Shown here in pieces: positions 35,148-48,039 of a DNA stretch of 64,000 nt. Numbering within the stretch: position 1 is the stretch's first letter; each line of letters begins with the position of its first letter. Under the pieces are notes generated by a model. The model did no database searches, was not told the origin of the DNA, and saw only the letters and a list, made by a program, of their open reading frames with translations. The translations under genes and the position numbers were made by a program. The stretch is from NCBI GenBank assembly GCA_016758965.1, contig JAEPRB010000097.1:62001-126000 (forward strand). Direction: 5' to 3'. The stretch is from Circinella minor (taxonomy: Eukaryota; Mucoromycota; Mucoromycetes; Mucorales; Lichtheimiaceae).

Positions 35148-35769
35148 GAAAGATAGAACAAATCATGTGATTCAAACTTTATACCCAACGTGGTCATAAT
35201 TTCACTGCATCGATCTTACTACTATATAAAAAACCCCAATGTTCCCCAAATGGAATTTTTTTTTTTTTTTAGACCTCAGAAAAGATAGGGTTAAATTAAA
35301 TTAAAATAATAATAAGGGTGTTGGGGAATTATTATTATTTTCTGCTGAATTGTATATTCATATAAAGTAAACAAGATCTTAACTAGTTTAATATTTTTTA
35401 AAAGAAAAGTGAGGCGAGAAGGGGGGTGAATGTCATCCATACAACTTACTAGTAAAAATTCATATATATATATATATATATATAATATATTAATATATAT
35501 TAAATATTTTTTATGTTTTACAGATTTACGTACTAGTTTATATATATATATATATAATATAATATATTACAATATGGAAAATCTTATTCAAAAGTTTTTA
35601 TTTTAGTAGTAATAAAAAAATTCAGTACGTACCTGAGAATTCACTTTAAAATTTTTTTTGATCGCTACACAAATTAATCCGGATTTTTATGTAAGTTTTT
35701 TCTTTTTTTTTAAAAGTCAGCATTTTATATACAAACACAATTAACCTTGCAGATCTCTCTCTCTCTGTG

Positions 35770-35800
<31 letters not shown>

Positions 35801-36238
35801 CTGTGATCTTTTTTTCTTTCTTTCAGTTAATCTAAAGTATGGGATTCGACATAAAACGTTGTTTTACAGTGTATAAAATATAAAATATAAAATATAAAAA
35901 TAATAAAAAGATAATTAATTACTGACATGACATGAACCGGGCTGGTCCTGTACAACTTGAGGAGGAACAAGAGCACATGTGTGATTACCCACCGAAACAG
36001 TTTTGCACACACATTTTTTAATATGGCGCTCTTTTTTTTTTTACTCCTGCTTTTTTTTTTTTTCTCCTTCTCCTTCTTTTTCATTTTTTCTTTTTTATTA
36101 TTATTATTGAAATAACTTCATAAAAGAACAATATTATACATTCGTTTTTTTTCTCTCTCTCTCTCATTTTCATTTTCATTTTCTATATGATATTTTTTTT
36201 GAGGATATGCCCCTCAATAGTATAATTTTTTTTATTCG
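34456..36238. other. 1.8-kb divergent intergenic region, Dcd1 / Rap-GAP
   Basis: Contains purine/pyrimidine tracts typical of the window: GGGAGGAGG repeats at 34481-34505, a (CT)n at 34698-34722, T-run/A-run pairs (35118-35147) and TA repeats at about 35463-35483, 35541-35555 and 35773-35797. Two promoters are expected here. No coding or RNA gene is supported. Confidence 0.5.
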
Positions 36239-37045
36239 ATGATTAATTCCCAGAAAAACGATTCAACAAGAATCATAGCATCATCTAATACTACTACTAC
36301 TACTACTACTACTATGCATACTTCTTCTACTGTAAAATCATCTTCGTCTCTTCTTCCTCCTCCTCCTCCAGTTCCACCAAAAGAACCTTCTTCTTCTTCA
36401 TCAATAAATATCAATAAAAATATTAATCCAACATCGTTCTCATCTTCAACAACGGCTGCTGTACCTATTCCAAATAGTCAACAACAACAACCTAAACGTC
36501 GATTACCACGATTTTGGCAACACTCTTCTTCACCACCAAAACAACAATTTAATCATCATCATGAACAACACAATAATAATAATAATACAACTCTTCATTT
36601 TGAACCATCAACAAGAACACCTATCACATCCTCTTCATCGAATAATCATTCTGTAGAAATTCAATCATTGAAACATCATAGTGACGATACATCTCATATA
36701 CCGAAACGATCCATATCCTTACGTCGCAGGAGACCTAGTGTTACACCAACTGAACAAGTACCATCATCTCCAATGAATACCATAAATGAACATCCGAGAA
36801 CGACGACGACGACACCACCACCACCACCACCACCTACTATCAATAATAATAATAATATTAATATTAAAAATGGAACGTCTTCGTCTTCCATTTTTACAAA
36901 AACACTTCCCATCGCACCTCCATTGCTTGATCGTCGTGGATCAACGCCATGGTCAACTCATTCTGCATTATCAACAACATCGTCAACAGGTACGACTCTT
37001 TCCTCCTCTTCTTCCTCTTCGTCTTCAACGACACCCACTAAAAAA

Positions 37046-37076
<31 letters not shown>

Positions 37077-39902
37077 ACAACAACACCACCACCACTTGTA
37101 GTAGTAGTAATAATAATAATAATATATTACTTTTGGATCGATGGATTGCCAAAAAACAATATCAACAACCTGACTATGTTGTTACTGTACATGAATGTTG
37201 TACATGGATAGCCAATTACTGTACTCAACTCGATATCCATTCAGATCATATATGGAAAGAAATAAATACTATTCTTGAAAGTATAGAATATATTCTTGTA
37301 CAAACACATTCTTTTAAAGGTTTATTTCGACGAAGAATGATGGAACTTCAACAAGTAGATTCAGAAGTTCATGTTTCTCAAGTGGTAAAAAAAAAATATT
37401 TTTTTTTTTTTTTTCTCTTTGACAACTTTTTTTTATTCCTTTTTTTATTCCTTTTTTTATTAACAGTATAAAACTATTATTTTTTCTAACCAAAAAAAGA
37501 AATCATATTTTAATCTATTAGTTACGTGATATTGAAAAGATGTGTAATGCTATAGCAACCAGTATATGTTGTACCAGTGATCTTAATAAAAATTCAGTCA
37601 TTACAACAACAACAACAATAGATAAACCACTTGAACAAAATGTATTTAAACATGAAATGAGTCATTCTTTATTTATTACTCAAAAAACACCTTCACTACC
37701 AAATTATGTAAAAATGTGGCCAGATCATATGGAACGTTCATTTGGTTGGTTTAGAGCTCATTTTGTGGGTAAACCTTATACAACATTGGTTCGTATGACA
37801 GAAGATGAAACGATTCTTATTTCTGTCGTCAAGGATTATCCATCAGAAGCGTGTCGTGTGATCATCCGATCGAATAACAAAAAGGTATTAAAAAAAAAAG
37901 TTAGGTTTAAGGGGAATTGTTCTTTTTTTTTTTTTCGAAATCTAATATATATATATTCTTAGTATACGGGACATTATTTTGTAGATGCTGAGCGTCTCAG
38001 AATAGTGGCAGGTGATCATGATTTACTTTATTATCGACATGCTGTAGCTGTAACATGTCCTGATCTTGATATGAGTACATTGAAAGAATTTTCAGCAGAA
38101 GCAAGTATTTTAGCAGGTTTAGAAAAAGAACTTTTACGATTTGATGAATTAGTGGTACGTAAAAAAAAAAAAAAAAAAAAAAAAAAAGGTCTTATTCAAC
38201 GCCCCTTTGTAAAAAAACAAAAAAAAAAAAAATAGTATGCTCATAAATCCACTTTTTAATTAATTATTGGCATTATATAAAAAAAAAAAGACACCAAAAC
38301 ATTATAAATTTGGTGTATTGAATGTAAAAGAAAATCAAACAAGTGAAGAAGAATGGCTTAATAATACCGAAATATCTCCTCAATTTCAAAGATTTTTGGA
38401 TTTAATGGGTAAACGTATTAAACTTCAGGGATATACAGGTTATGCAGCTGGATTGGATACAAAATGTAAGTTTTCTATATACACGTTTTGTTATTTGTTT
38501 TCTCTCTCCTCCCCCCCTCCTTCCCCCCTCATTTTAATTTTTTGCATAATTTTTTTTTATTTATTGATAAATAAAAAAAAAAAAAACAAACAAACAAAAA
38601 CTTTAATAATAACCACCCCCCCTCCCCCACTCTCCTTTTTTTTAATTTTCCCGCTTCTTTTTTTTTTATTAAATTTAGCTGGAGAAACGGGTGAATATTC
38701 ATACATATCTCGTTGGCATAATCAAGAAATTATGTTTCATGTAGCATCATTGATGCCATGGAGAGAACAAGATAAACAACAAATTCATCGTAAACGACAT
38801 ATTGGCAATGGTAAATCTATTCAATAGATATATATATAATAATTGAGATATCATTTTTATTCATCCAACCCCCACCCCCCCTTTCTCCACTTTTTTTTTT
38901 TTTTTTTATAGATATTGTATCACTTGTTTTTGTGGAAGGCAAGGGTCAATTTGATCCAAGTGCTATTCGATCTCAATTTTTACATGTATTTATTGTTGTT
39001 CATTTCAATTATGATAAAGAAGGAAATGAACAATGGTTTATTGAAGTAGTTCATCATCCTAATGTTCAACCTTTTGGTCCCATCATTCCAATGGCAAATC
39101 AACTTTCTACCCATCAATTACGTGATTTTTTACTTTTAAAAAGTAAGTTTTTTTTTTTTCTATTCATAAAAAAAAAAAAGAACATAGATGTGTTTCTTAT
39201 ATAAACTAACTTGACTGTTTTTTTTAAAAAAGTGGTGAATGGTGAAATGGCAGCATTAAAATCAGATAAATTTTCAATTCCTAATAATAAAGCAAGAGCA
39301 GGTATATTAAGAAATATGGCTAGTTTATTAAATCAAGTACAAACAACAACAAATCATAATAGATCAACAATGACGAGATCAACAAAAAGTGAACGACCTA
39401 GATCGACAAGTGCAACACAAAATAGTAGTTTTGCAAAAAGAGCAACTCCTCCATGGCGAAGTAGACCTTCATTAGATGTACCTCATTCATCACCCCCTCC
39501 ACTTCCACCTATGCCAACACCTTCTCGATCCAATATGCTTCGTGATTTGACAGCTGGTTTTACTCGACGCGGGCGTCGTTCAAGTGGAAATAAAGAAGAT
39601 GAAACAAAAGGTAAATAATTGGGGTATATAAAATTCTGTGAGGTCTATTTTTTTTTTAACACAAATGTCATAATAAAAATTTAGTTCAAGAACAACAACA
39701 ACAACAACTTAATGAATCATCTACGACAACACGATTTATAAAGTCACCTAGTTTAGTTTCTAATGTGATGTTACGTAATCGATCTATTTCATCTACCAAT
39801 ATACGTTCAGAAGAAATGAAAACAAGTCAAAGTACAATAAATAGATCGAATACATTTACTAGAAGAATGGGTCGATCTAGTTTAAAAAAATCTATTTCAT
39901 AA
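36239..39902 (+). CDS. Rap-GAP domain GTPase-activating protein
   Basis: Predicted to stimulate GTP hydrolysis by a Rap/Ras-like small GTPase. Eight exons: 36239-37384, 37522-37884, 37963-38154, 38291-38465, 38679-38810, 38912-39142, 39233-39610, 39685-39902; 944 aa. The first 300 residues are disordered (poly-Thr, poly-Ser, poly-Pro). A helical region follows. The Rap-GAP domain spans about 575-770: FGVLNVKENQTSEEEWLNN, RFLDLMGKRIKLQGYTGYAA, GLDTKSGETGEYSY, EIMFHVASLMP, KRHIGNDIVSLVFVEG (the HIGND asparagine is the catalytic Asn thumb, split by an intron) and FLHVFIVVHF. The tail is basic and Ser/Thr/Pro-rich (RSRPSLDVPHSSPPPLPP). Similar to Rap1GAP/SIPA1 and not to tuberin by overall architecture. 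Confidence 0.93.
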
Positions 39903-40544
39903 AGTAGCGTTCTCTCTCTTTTTTTTTTTTTTTACACACACCCTTCACCTTTTTCAATCCTCTCCAATGTATCTATATCCATATACATAACGCATCTATT
40001 CACACACACACACACATATATATAATGGTAAATTTTTTTTTTTTTTTTTTTTTTTGGCTTTTTGTTACGTATCTTTCATAATGTACTTTATATATATATT
40101 TTTTATTTTTATTTTTTGTGATTAAAAAAAAAAAAGAATCATTGAAACAATAGAAATATAGCTATTATAGAAACTATTTTTCCCCCTCCCCCTATATTAA
40201 GAAAAAAAAAACGCAAACTACGTATTTTTATTTATATTAAAAAAAAAAAAAAAAAAAAGGGAAAAGCAAAAGCAAAAAAAAAAAAAAATGAACGTTTTGA
40301 AGAAGAAAAGTTTAAAGAAAAGAAAAAACAAAGTGAAGGTATACCAAAAAAAAAAAAAAAAAATTATCATGAAAAAAAGAGAAAGAAAGAGAGAGAAAAA
40401 CTAACAAATTGTATATGTATTAAAGTAAAAAGGAGTGGGTAGGTTGGGGGGAAGTTTTACAAAGAAATATAAATAAAATTACATTAACAAAAAAAAAAGA
40501 AAAAAGGTATATCAAAAAAAAAAAAAAAGTTTTTTTTTTTTTTT
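39903..40544. other. Convergent spacer rich in homopolymers
   Basis: 642 bp between two facing stop codons. It contains at least eight A or T runs of 10-20 nt plus AAAAGCAAAAGC and GAAAGAGAGA stretches. No gene is supported; it holds two 3' UTRs. Confidence 0.55.
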
Positions 40545-41924
40545 TTATGATGGGGATCGTCGATAATGTAAAGGCGATGAAATAATAGCTGGAGGAGGTG
40601 GTAAACTAATAGGTGGAGGAGGTAATGCACTATTGGGGGGTGGTAAAGCATTGGGAATCTGTTCTAATTGTCGAAGTGATAATGATGACATTGATGATGA
40701 CGATGGTTGAACGGAAGAATTATTATTACTGGATGTTGTGAAATGATGGGATTGTTTATTATTATTATTATTATTGTTCATTGAATGTTGAAAAGAAGAA
40801 TAAGATTTATTATAATATATTCCTGAATCTTCTTCACCCGCTTGTGATAATGGAGGTGTTGGGGCCATACGAGAAAAAGGTGGATCTGGAGGAAGTGGTG
40901 GTAATTCTGTTTGTTGTAGTGGTGGTGGTGGTTGAGGTAAAGATGATGACGGGTGATGATGATTATTATAATAACGTTGTTGTTGTTGTTGTTGTTGTTG
41001 ATAATGATGTGTCTGGTCTAATGATACAAGAGAAGATGAAGCTGTACCAACAAGAGGTCGTTCACTTGTTTCTGGAGATGCAGATGTTGGATAACTTTCA
41101 TCTGATGATTGTCGTCTATGATGACGACTTTGTTGGGATCTATGATTGGAATGATAATCATTATAAAGTCCTGAAGATGTAGGTTGATCTGTATAAGAAG
41201 TAGTTATTGGTATGATACTAGAAGGAGGTCGCCAATCTGTACCTTGGTCTTTACCAATACCTGCTTGTGCCATTTTAGCTAATTCTTTCATTTTTGCACG
41301 ATCAGCATCTGTAATTTCTGTTGCTGGCATTTTTTTAACATATTCAATCACACTTGTCTTGTATGTTCCAGTTACTTTCGCACTTGATACACGGGGTGGT
41401 GTCTGTTGTTGATGCAATTGTCGTGATTGTGATACATGTTGTTGTTGTTGTTGATGATGATGATGATCATGTTGTTGATGTGAATGTTGATGTGAATGTT
41501 GATGATGTGATTGTGTATAAGATGATTTTTCACTTTCTCTACTAATACGATCATCATAATGGTGGTGGTGGTGTTGTTGATGTTGATGATGATGATGAGG
41601 AAAATGATCTTGATTTGTTTTAGTCATTTTTTGTGCCCATCGTCGTTGTTCTAATTCTCTTTTACGTAATTCATTTTCTTCAGGTTTGGTATAATCATAA
41701 ACAATAAATTTTTCATCCATAATTTGTCGTTCAGGTGATGTTTCTTGATGATCACTTGTTGATTGACTTTTTAAAGATGTATTAGCATTTGAAATACCAC
41801 TACGTTTTGGATTTCTTTTTCGTACAATTAATGGATTATCTTCTAATAAAATTTCTTCTAGTTCATGTGTAGGATCAAAATTGGCACGTTTGCTCTAATA
41901 ATTTAAATAGATAGATGAAAAACG

Positions 41925-41993
<69 letters not shown>

Positions 41994-43255
41994 TTTAACG
42001 TTGAAAATATAAAAACTTACATCAGGTATAAATGGAGGAGAAGCTTGTTTTGATTCTAATAATTCCCATGGAATATTTCGAAGCCATGGATGACTCACAA
42101 GTTGATTAAACCCTTTTTCTTTAAAACCTAATCTTCGATGAATATCTCTTGTTAATAATCCTTTTATAAAATCCATTGCTTCTGGAGAGATACGACTATT
42201 TTCTGGAAAACAAAGTGGTTCATGCATAATAGCATGTTGAAGTGCATCATTCGTCTTTCCACGAAAAGGTCGCTAAAAAAAAAAAAAGAGAGATCAATTC
42301 ATTAGAAAGGAAGAGATAATATATATATATATCAAGTCCATTGTTTTTTTTTTTTTTTTTACCTTTCCAAACATTAATTCAAAACAAACAATACCAAGAG
42401 ACCACCAATCAACAGATGTACTATAACCACGTTTAGCTAATACTTCGGGTGCCATATAGGCCATGGATCCAGCAATAGATGTTAAAGGTTTTGAATCAGT
42501 AAATTGAACAGCAATATTGAAATCAGTTAAATGAGCATGACCATGTTCATTTAATAAAATATTATCTGGTTTAATATCTCTAATATGAAGTTAAAAAAAA
42601 AAAAAAAAAAAAAGGGTATGTGAGTCTTTTTTTTTTATAAATCATCAACAGACAACGGCCCCTCTCCAAAAACGTTTATATATAGATATGTTTTTTTTTC
42701 CCGCTCAACCCGCACCCCCTTTTTTTTTTTTTTTGACTCCTTTAGTTTACCGGTGAATCACTTTATTATTATGCAAATGTTTTAAACTTATTGCCACTTC
42801 AGCTGCATAGAATTGAACATAAGGTTCTGGCATAACACCTAATCGATCGAGATGAAACCTTAAATCACCACCCAACATTAAATCCAACACCATAAATAAA
42901 TTATCGTCGTCTTGAAATGCGTAACGTAAATTAACAACTAATCCATGAGACACTTGTTCTAAAATGCGTCGTTCAGATATAATATTTTCAACTGCTCGCA
43001 TTTGTATACATTTTGTTTTGTTTATATATTTTAAAGCATAAAGTTTTTTACTGCCTTTATGTTGAACGACTCGAACTTTGCCAAATGCACCTTTACCCAC
43101 AGAACGTAATAACGTAAAATGAGAAAGATCAACTAAAATAATATTTTTTTTTTTTTTTAGTATTTTATTTCATATGCAAAATAAAAAAAAAATGGTTTAT
43201 CTTTACCTTCGCCTTCAAGATCGAGACCCACTTGAGAACAACATACTGCTCCCAT
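40545..43255 (-). CDS. AGC-type serine/threonine kinase, STK32/YANK subfamily
   Basis: Five exons: 43255-43207, 43132-42751, 42579-42363, 42272-42021, 41894-40545; 749 aa. The N-terminus MGAVCCS fits N-myristoylation at Gly2 with palmitoylation at Cys5/Cys6, suggesting membrane attachment. Kinase residues: VGKGAFGKV (28-36), HRDIKPDN (143-150), DFN (163-165) in place of [28 protein letters not shown] and the C-terminal [17 protein letters not shown] and EKFIVYDY elements are marks of the YANK subfamily, distinguishing it from PKA, NDR or S6K. After the kinase comes a long tail encoded mostly by one exon and rich in His, Gln, Ser, Pro and Asn. Substrates are unknown for the subfamily. Confidence 0.93.
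41925..41993. repeat. (ATT)23 microsatellite in a kinase-gene intron
   Basis: Twenty-three uninterrupted ATT units on the plus strand, in the intron between exons 4 and 5 of the YANK kinase. The tract lies a few tens of bases from the acceptor, so length variation could affect splicing. Confidence 0.95.
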
Positions 43256-45073
43256 AATGTATAAGAGTTATTTTTTTATTATTATTATTTTTTTGCCTCT
43301 TCTAGTTGCTGTGTGATAATAAAGTTTCGAGTTCGTTTTCAAAGTTTTTTTTTTTTTTTATGTTTCTATGGCAAAGTTTTTCCCTTTTTTTTTTTGTAAC
43401 AAAATAATAAAATGGAAGGAAGGAAGGGGGGGGTATCTAAGTTACAAAAAGAATTAAAATTGTATTCATTCAAAAAGTCGAGAGAGAAAAAGAAAGAGGT
43501 TTTTTTTTTTTTTTTTGGGCGAGAACAAAAGGCGATAAACTACCTTTTTGGTACTACATCTTATGTATTGTATGGTAACACTAAAAAAAAAAAGTTCTGA
43601 CCTTTAAAAATCTCTTTTTTTTGACATTGATTCCCCAATTATAATTTGACTTTTTTTTTTTTCCCAGTTAAAAAATCATGTTACTTTTTCCAGTAAAAAA
43701 AAAAAACTATCAATTCCCCCTTCATCAAAAAGGTTGAAAGATGTACCCAAAAAAAGACATTGAAACAAGGTTTTTATTTTTATTTTGAACATGTTTTTCA
43801 GGGGATAAAAAAATTTTATTGTTTAAAAAAAAAAAAAAATCTTAGGTGTGGGGGGGAGGGAATGGAATAAAGAAAATGGGATATATAAACCCCATTGTAG
43901 TACATTTTGTTTCCCTTTGAGAGATAATTTGATTCCTTCCAAGGAAAAAACACTCACATAATTTATTTATTTTAACTCCACAACCGCAAAAAAAAAAAAA
44001 AGATTTATAAAAGTGTATAAAGAATATTTATTTTTATTTAACTCAATACAAAAAAAAAATGATAAGTAACAAAATTAATTATGATCACAATTCAAATTAT
44101 ATAACTTAAATCATTTAGGTATCTTAATTTAGTAATTCCTTACTTCTAATGTGTGCTTAATCCTTCTCTCTCTCTCCCCCCCAAAAAAAAATAATAATAA
44201 ATAAATCCCATTTTCTTACTGTTATTGTAGATCATTGTTATTGTGGTAATAATAAATTCGTATAGTTTTTTTTTTTTTTAGGCATGTAACATATATAATC
44301 CTTCAGAAAAAAAAAATTTAAAACTAATGCATTCAACAAGATAAAGTTTAGTTGGGAGGGGAGGAGGGAGGAGAACGAGTGAATGATTCTTTTTCGGAAG
44401 CTGATGTAAAGAATATGTTGGTTGGGTGTTAAAAAAAAATCTTAATTGCAGCACGCGATCAAATAAAAAATTCGACTTTTTTGTTTATTCGTTATTCTAA
44501 TAATAAAAAGACTTTATTTTCTTCTGAGTGTTACAAAGGAAAGAGGGGGGGAGGGGGGGATTGTTGAGTTTAATGACAAAAAAAAAAAAAAAAAAGGGTT
44601 ATGGAAATGTAGTACACAAAAAAAAACCTGCTTTCGTTTATACAGGGTTTTCCTAACAAGTACTAAAATGTCGCAGGCCAAATAAAAAATATGAAAATGT
44701 TTGCTAGGCAGTCAATTTAATGTCACATGTTCCCAAAATTGGAAGTCGCATGGTTATATGACTGCACTAAATCCTTTGCCTTTTTTTTTTACGTATCAAT
44801 TGATCTACGTTTGTTCATATATTAATTTATATATCACCCATACGTAGATTATTATTATTACAAATCAATCAAGTTGTTCTTTTGTTCCTACTTTTGTTAT
44901 TTTTTTTTATATATATATTACATATCATTGTATTATATTATAACAAATAACAACCGAATATGTATGTTCATTTCCATATCTTATTAACAAACACCCTAGT
45001 GTAGTAGCTGCGGTGGATTAATAACCAAGTAATATATAAATAGAGTCTAATTATATAATAAGTAAAAATAGGG

Positions 45074-45094
45074 CTCAATTTCGTAGAAATTGAG
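45074..45094. repeat. Perfect hairpin, 9-bp stem, 3-nt loop
   Basis: CTCAATTTC (45074-45082) and GAAATTGAG (45086-45094) flank GTA. Not followed by a T-run and not beside a gene; no role assigned. Confidence 0.6.
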
Positions 45095-45141
45095 TAAATG
45101 AAACAAGCTAAAACAAGTTATTGGTTCATTTTAAGTATAAT

Positions 45142-46506
45142 TTAAGCATTTAAAAAGAGAAATTTATGTCGCAAAATCAAAAGAGATTCCATCCATAAAA
45201 AAACTTTCAACCAAAAAAAAAAAGACACATAATAAACCCAGCCCAAACTATAATGGGAGGGGGGAAGTTTAGTGCTGACAGAGGAATTATAGCGACGACG
45301 ACAGTTGATCCATGCCTGTTGACCACCACCAAGGATTAATCTATTATTCAAGTTTGGATCCCAGACCTACCAAGTAGCCAGGAGATGACGATCATGCGTA
45401 ATATAGAAAGAGGCTCCCATTTTTTTTTTCCAATCGTCTAACTCTCAAATAGAATTATACCAAAGAATATGGCGACGTTGCAAGCTAAAAAAAAAAAAAG
45501 TAGGTTATCAACATACTAGTTGAATAGTAGATAGGTTAAAATTTATATTTATTAAATGAAAAACTAAAATGACCTTTCGCCAAATGGACATGGGGTCGCC
45601 TTTCCTTGTTGTACAAAATGGTCGATTGACAGTTATACACAAAAGAGTGAAGAGGTACGTAATCAAAACTAGTGGGGGGGGGGAGTTGAATAATGCTTCT
45701 ACGTACTTGGGTGATCTCTGTGTCGCGGGACTTGAGTTTTTCATGCCATTCAAGACGCTACCTTTTTTTCGTTGTTATTTCACATCAAATATTTGTAATT
45801 CTTTAAATTGGTTCATTAACTCATTTTTCATATAATTGTTTTCTTTCATGGAATGTCGGGTGCATTCTATGTGCTGATGGGGGGGGAGGTTTAGTAGATA
45901 TTAACTACAGATTAACAAGAGTCCATCCTATTCACTTTTTCACTTTTCTCACTAGCTCTTTGTTTTCATTCAATTTTTTTTTCTAGCATTGGACGAGGTA
46001 TTTGGACCTATCCATTGGAGGGAGTTACTTTTTGAACTAATTTCTTCTTCACCCTGAAATCCATTTGCCACATATAAATCATACTTGTGAATGACATAAA
46101 TTTCGTTGTTCAATGATATTGGGACCACTTCTTATTATTAGTGACAATATTTCTTCATGCAACACAAAATAATATGGGATTTTGGAGAACCTCTTATACA
46201 CTTGGCTTATATAAAAATGAAACCATTGTTAATATCTTTCAACAATTATGGACGGGCTCATTGATTGTGAGCAAAAAACATCATTTCTTAAAAAGATATA
46301 TAATTATTCATTATAAAGTTAATTTTATTTTATTGTTTTACCCCCATAAATGGACTCGACCCAAAAGTGATAAATATTATTGTAAATTCTGTCAGAGACA
46401 AGAGAAACGATATATATATATATTTTTCTCTAGTGAAACTTTATTAGTTAGAAACTTACGAATGTTTATGGTATTCAATAACTCTCAAACGCGGATATAC
46501 AAGTAG
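45142..46506. pseudogene. Cluster of coding-like relics, both strands
   Basis: Minus-strand 45142-45351 reads NNRLILGGGQQAWINCRRRY; plus-strand 45569-45835 starts MTFRQMDMGSPFLVVQNGRL; plus-strand 46141-46506 contains MGFWRTSYTLGLYKNE and KWTRPKSDKYYCKFCQRQ. Composition is more protein-like than the homopolymer frames around them, but no phase-consistent splicing links them and stops interrupt the rest. The last piece has a C-x2-C reminiscent of a BED-type transposase finger, which is only a hint. I cannot name the source gene. Confidence 0.22.
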
Positions 46507-48039
46507 CAGCATCAAGCCGTGAAGCAATAAAATCTTTTTTTCCTGCAATAAAATGATTAATTATTGGAGAGGAGAGTATCAATGAACCGCCCAGGTAAGG
46601 AATAACGTTGTTGCATGTGTTGTCAAAATTTCTAACACACGTAGCCTTTTTTTTTTTTTTTTTTTTTTTTTGCATAATCGACATCCAAAAAAAAACGACT
46701 GCGATTTATAAGAAGTCCAAGAAGAGGCAGAGGCTAGTAAAAAAAAACCGCAAGGTACGAAAATAAAGATACTTGTTTACTTTTTGGTTTTTATTGTTTA
46801 GCATACATTCATTGGTTTTAAAAAGCAATTATACGTATTTCATCGAATACCACCAAAATTGAGTGGTTTGAATAGTACGCTTGAATGGTATACTAAGAAA
46901 ATATTTACAATAAATCTCACTTACATGTACTTATTTCTACTCTATGTCATAGCGCTCCTGTAAGCCACGTTTCCCAAATCACAACAACAACAACAACAAA
47001 AAATAGCAAATGCTTTTTTCAAATAGTAATTTACTTTTCTAACAAAAAGAAAAACACGCACTTTATTTAATATTCATGAATTTATACAGCTTTAATCTTA
47101 TTTACAAAAAACCGATACTCAACACGAAGGGTTACATCCAACAGATTATAGATATTATCAACACTATATATCCTCAACATCATCCACCTCTTCTCTAACT
47201 TTAAACACCATAACAGCAACAATCATATTTACGTAATTGAAAGAAAGAGGATGGGTCTTCCCGACTGACTCGATAAAAAAAAAAAAACAGATTACAACGA
47301 CACTCTTATGAGGCAACATCAAAAAAAAAATTATTACTAATATTAAACTCATTAAATCACATCGACATCCTTGTACAAATAGGAAAAAAAAAATAGTGTA
47401 CTGGTCAATCGCTTCAGACTCAGGGAGGTTATCAAAAAAAAAAACTTCATAATAATTGTGTCTCTGCCAAAATGCTCCCTGGATCTGATCAAAAAATAAT
47501 TCTGGTACGTAAAAAAAAAAAAAAAACTTTTATTTTTTACATTTCAAGTTTTCATTAATAAAGATAATTTATCTCTTTTGATAAACTATCAGATTTAAAA
47601 GAGCCATATTATAATATTCACATTGGATACTGAATAAAGATGATGAACTTCTACCTTCGGGGATACCACATCCGTTACGTTTCTAATTAGGACGTCTTAA
47701 TAAATTTTCAGCAAATACGTAGTCATAAACAGATTTATTCGCAGGTGATTCTGGAAGTATAGTTTATCAAAAACGGGTTAAAGAACTTTGAGGACTGCTT
47801 AAAATGTACGTTATCATCAGGAATAATCATCTAATGCCTTTATATATATATATATAAAAATTCATAAATATCTATCTAGATTCATAATAATATAACTTTT
47901 TTAAACATAGAATACTTTGTATTTGGATCAAAGTCGATCGTTTTTTTCTGTCAACTTCAACAAGCAGAGAGGGGAATGAAAAATAAATAAATAAATTATA
48001 CACCTTTCGTATCTTTTCTCACTTTTTCTTTTCATTACA

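Noticed and set aside
36694..37152. Open frames opposite and beside the Rap-GAP N-terminus (poly-Val/Leu peptides)
   Set aside because: They are antisense or frame-shifted readings of Thr/Ser/Pro repeat codons and have no independent support.
46141..46506. BED-finger or hAT transposase gene
   Set aside because: A single C-x2-C in a 121-codon frame with a non-ATG start is not enough; no transposase core or terminal repeats were found.
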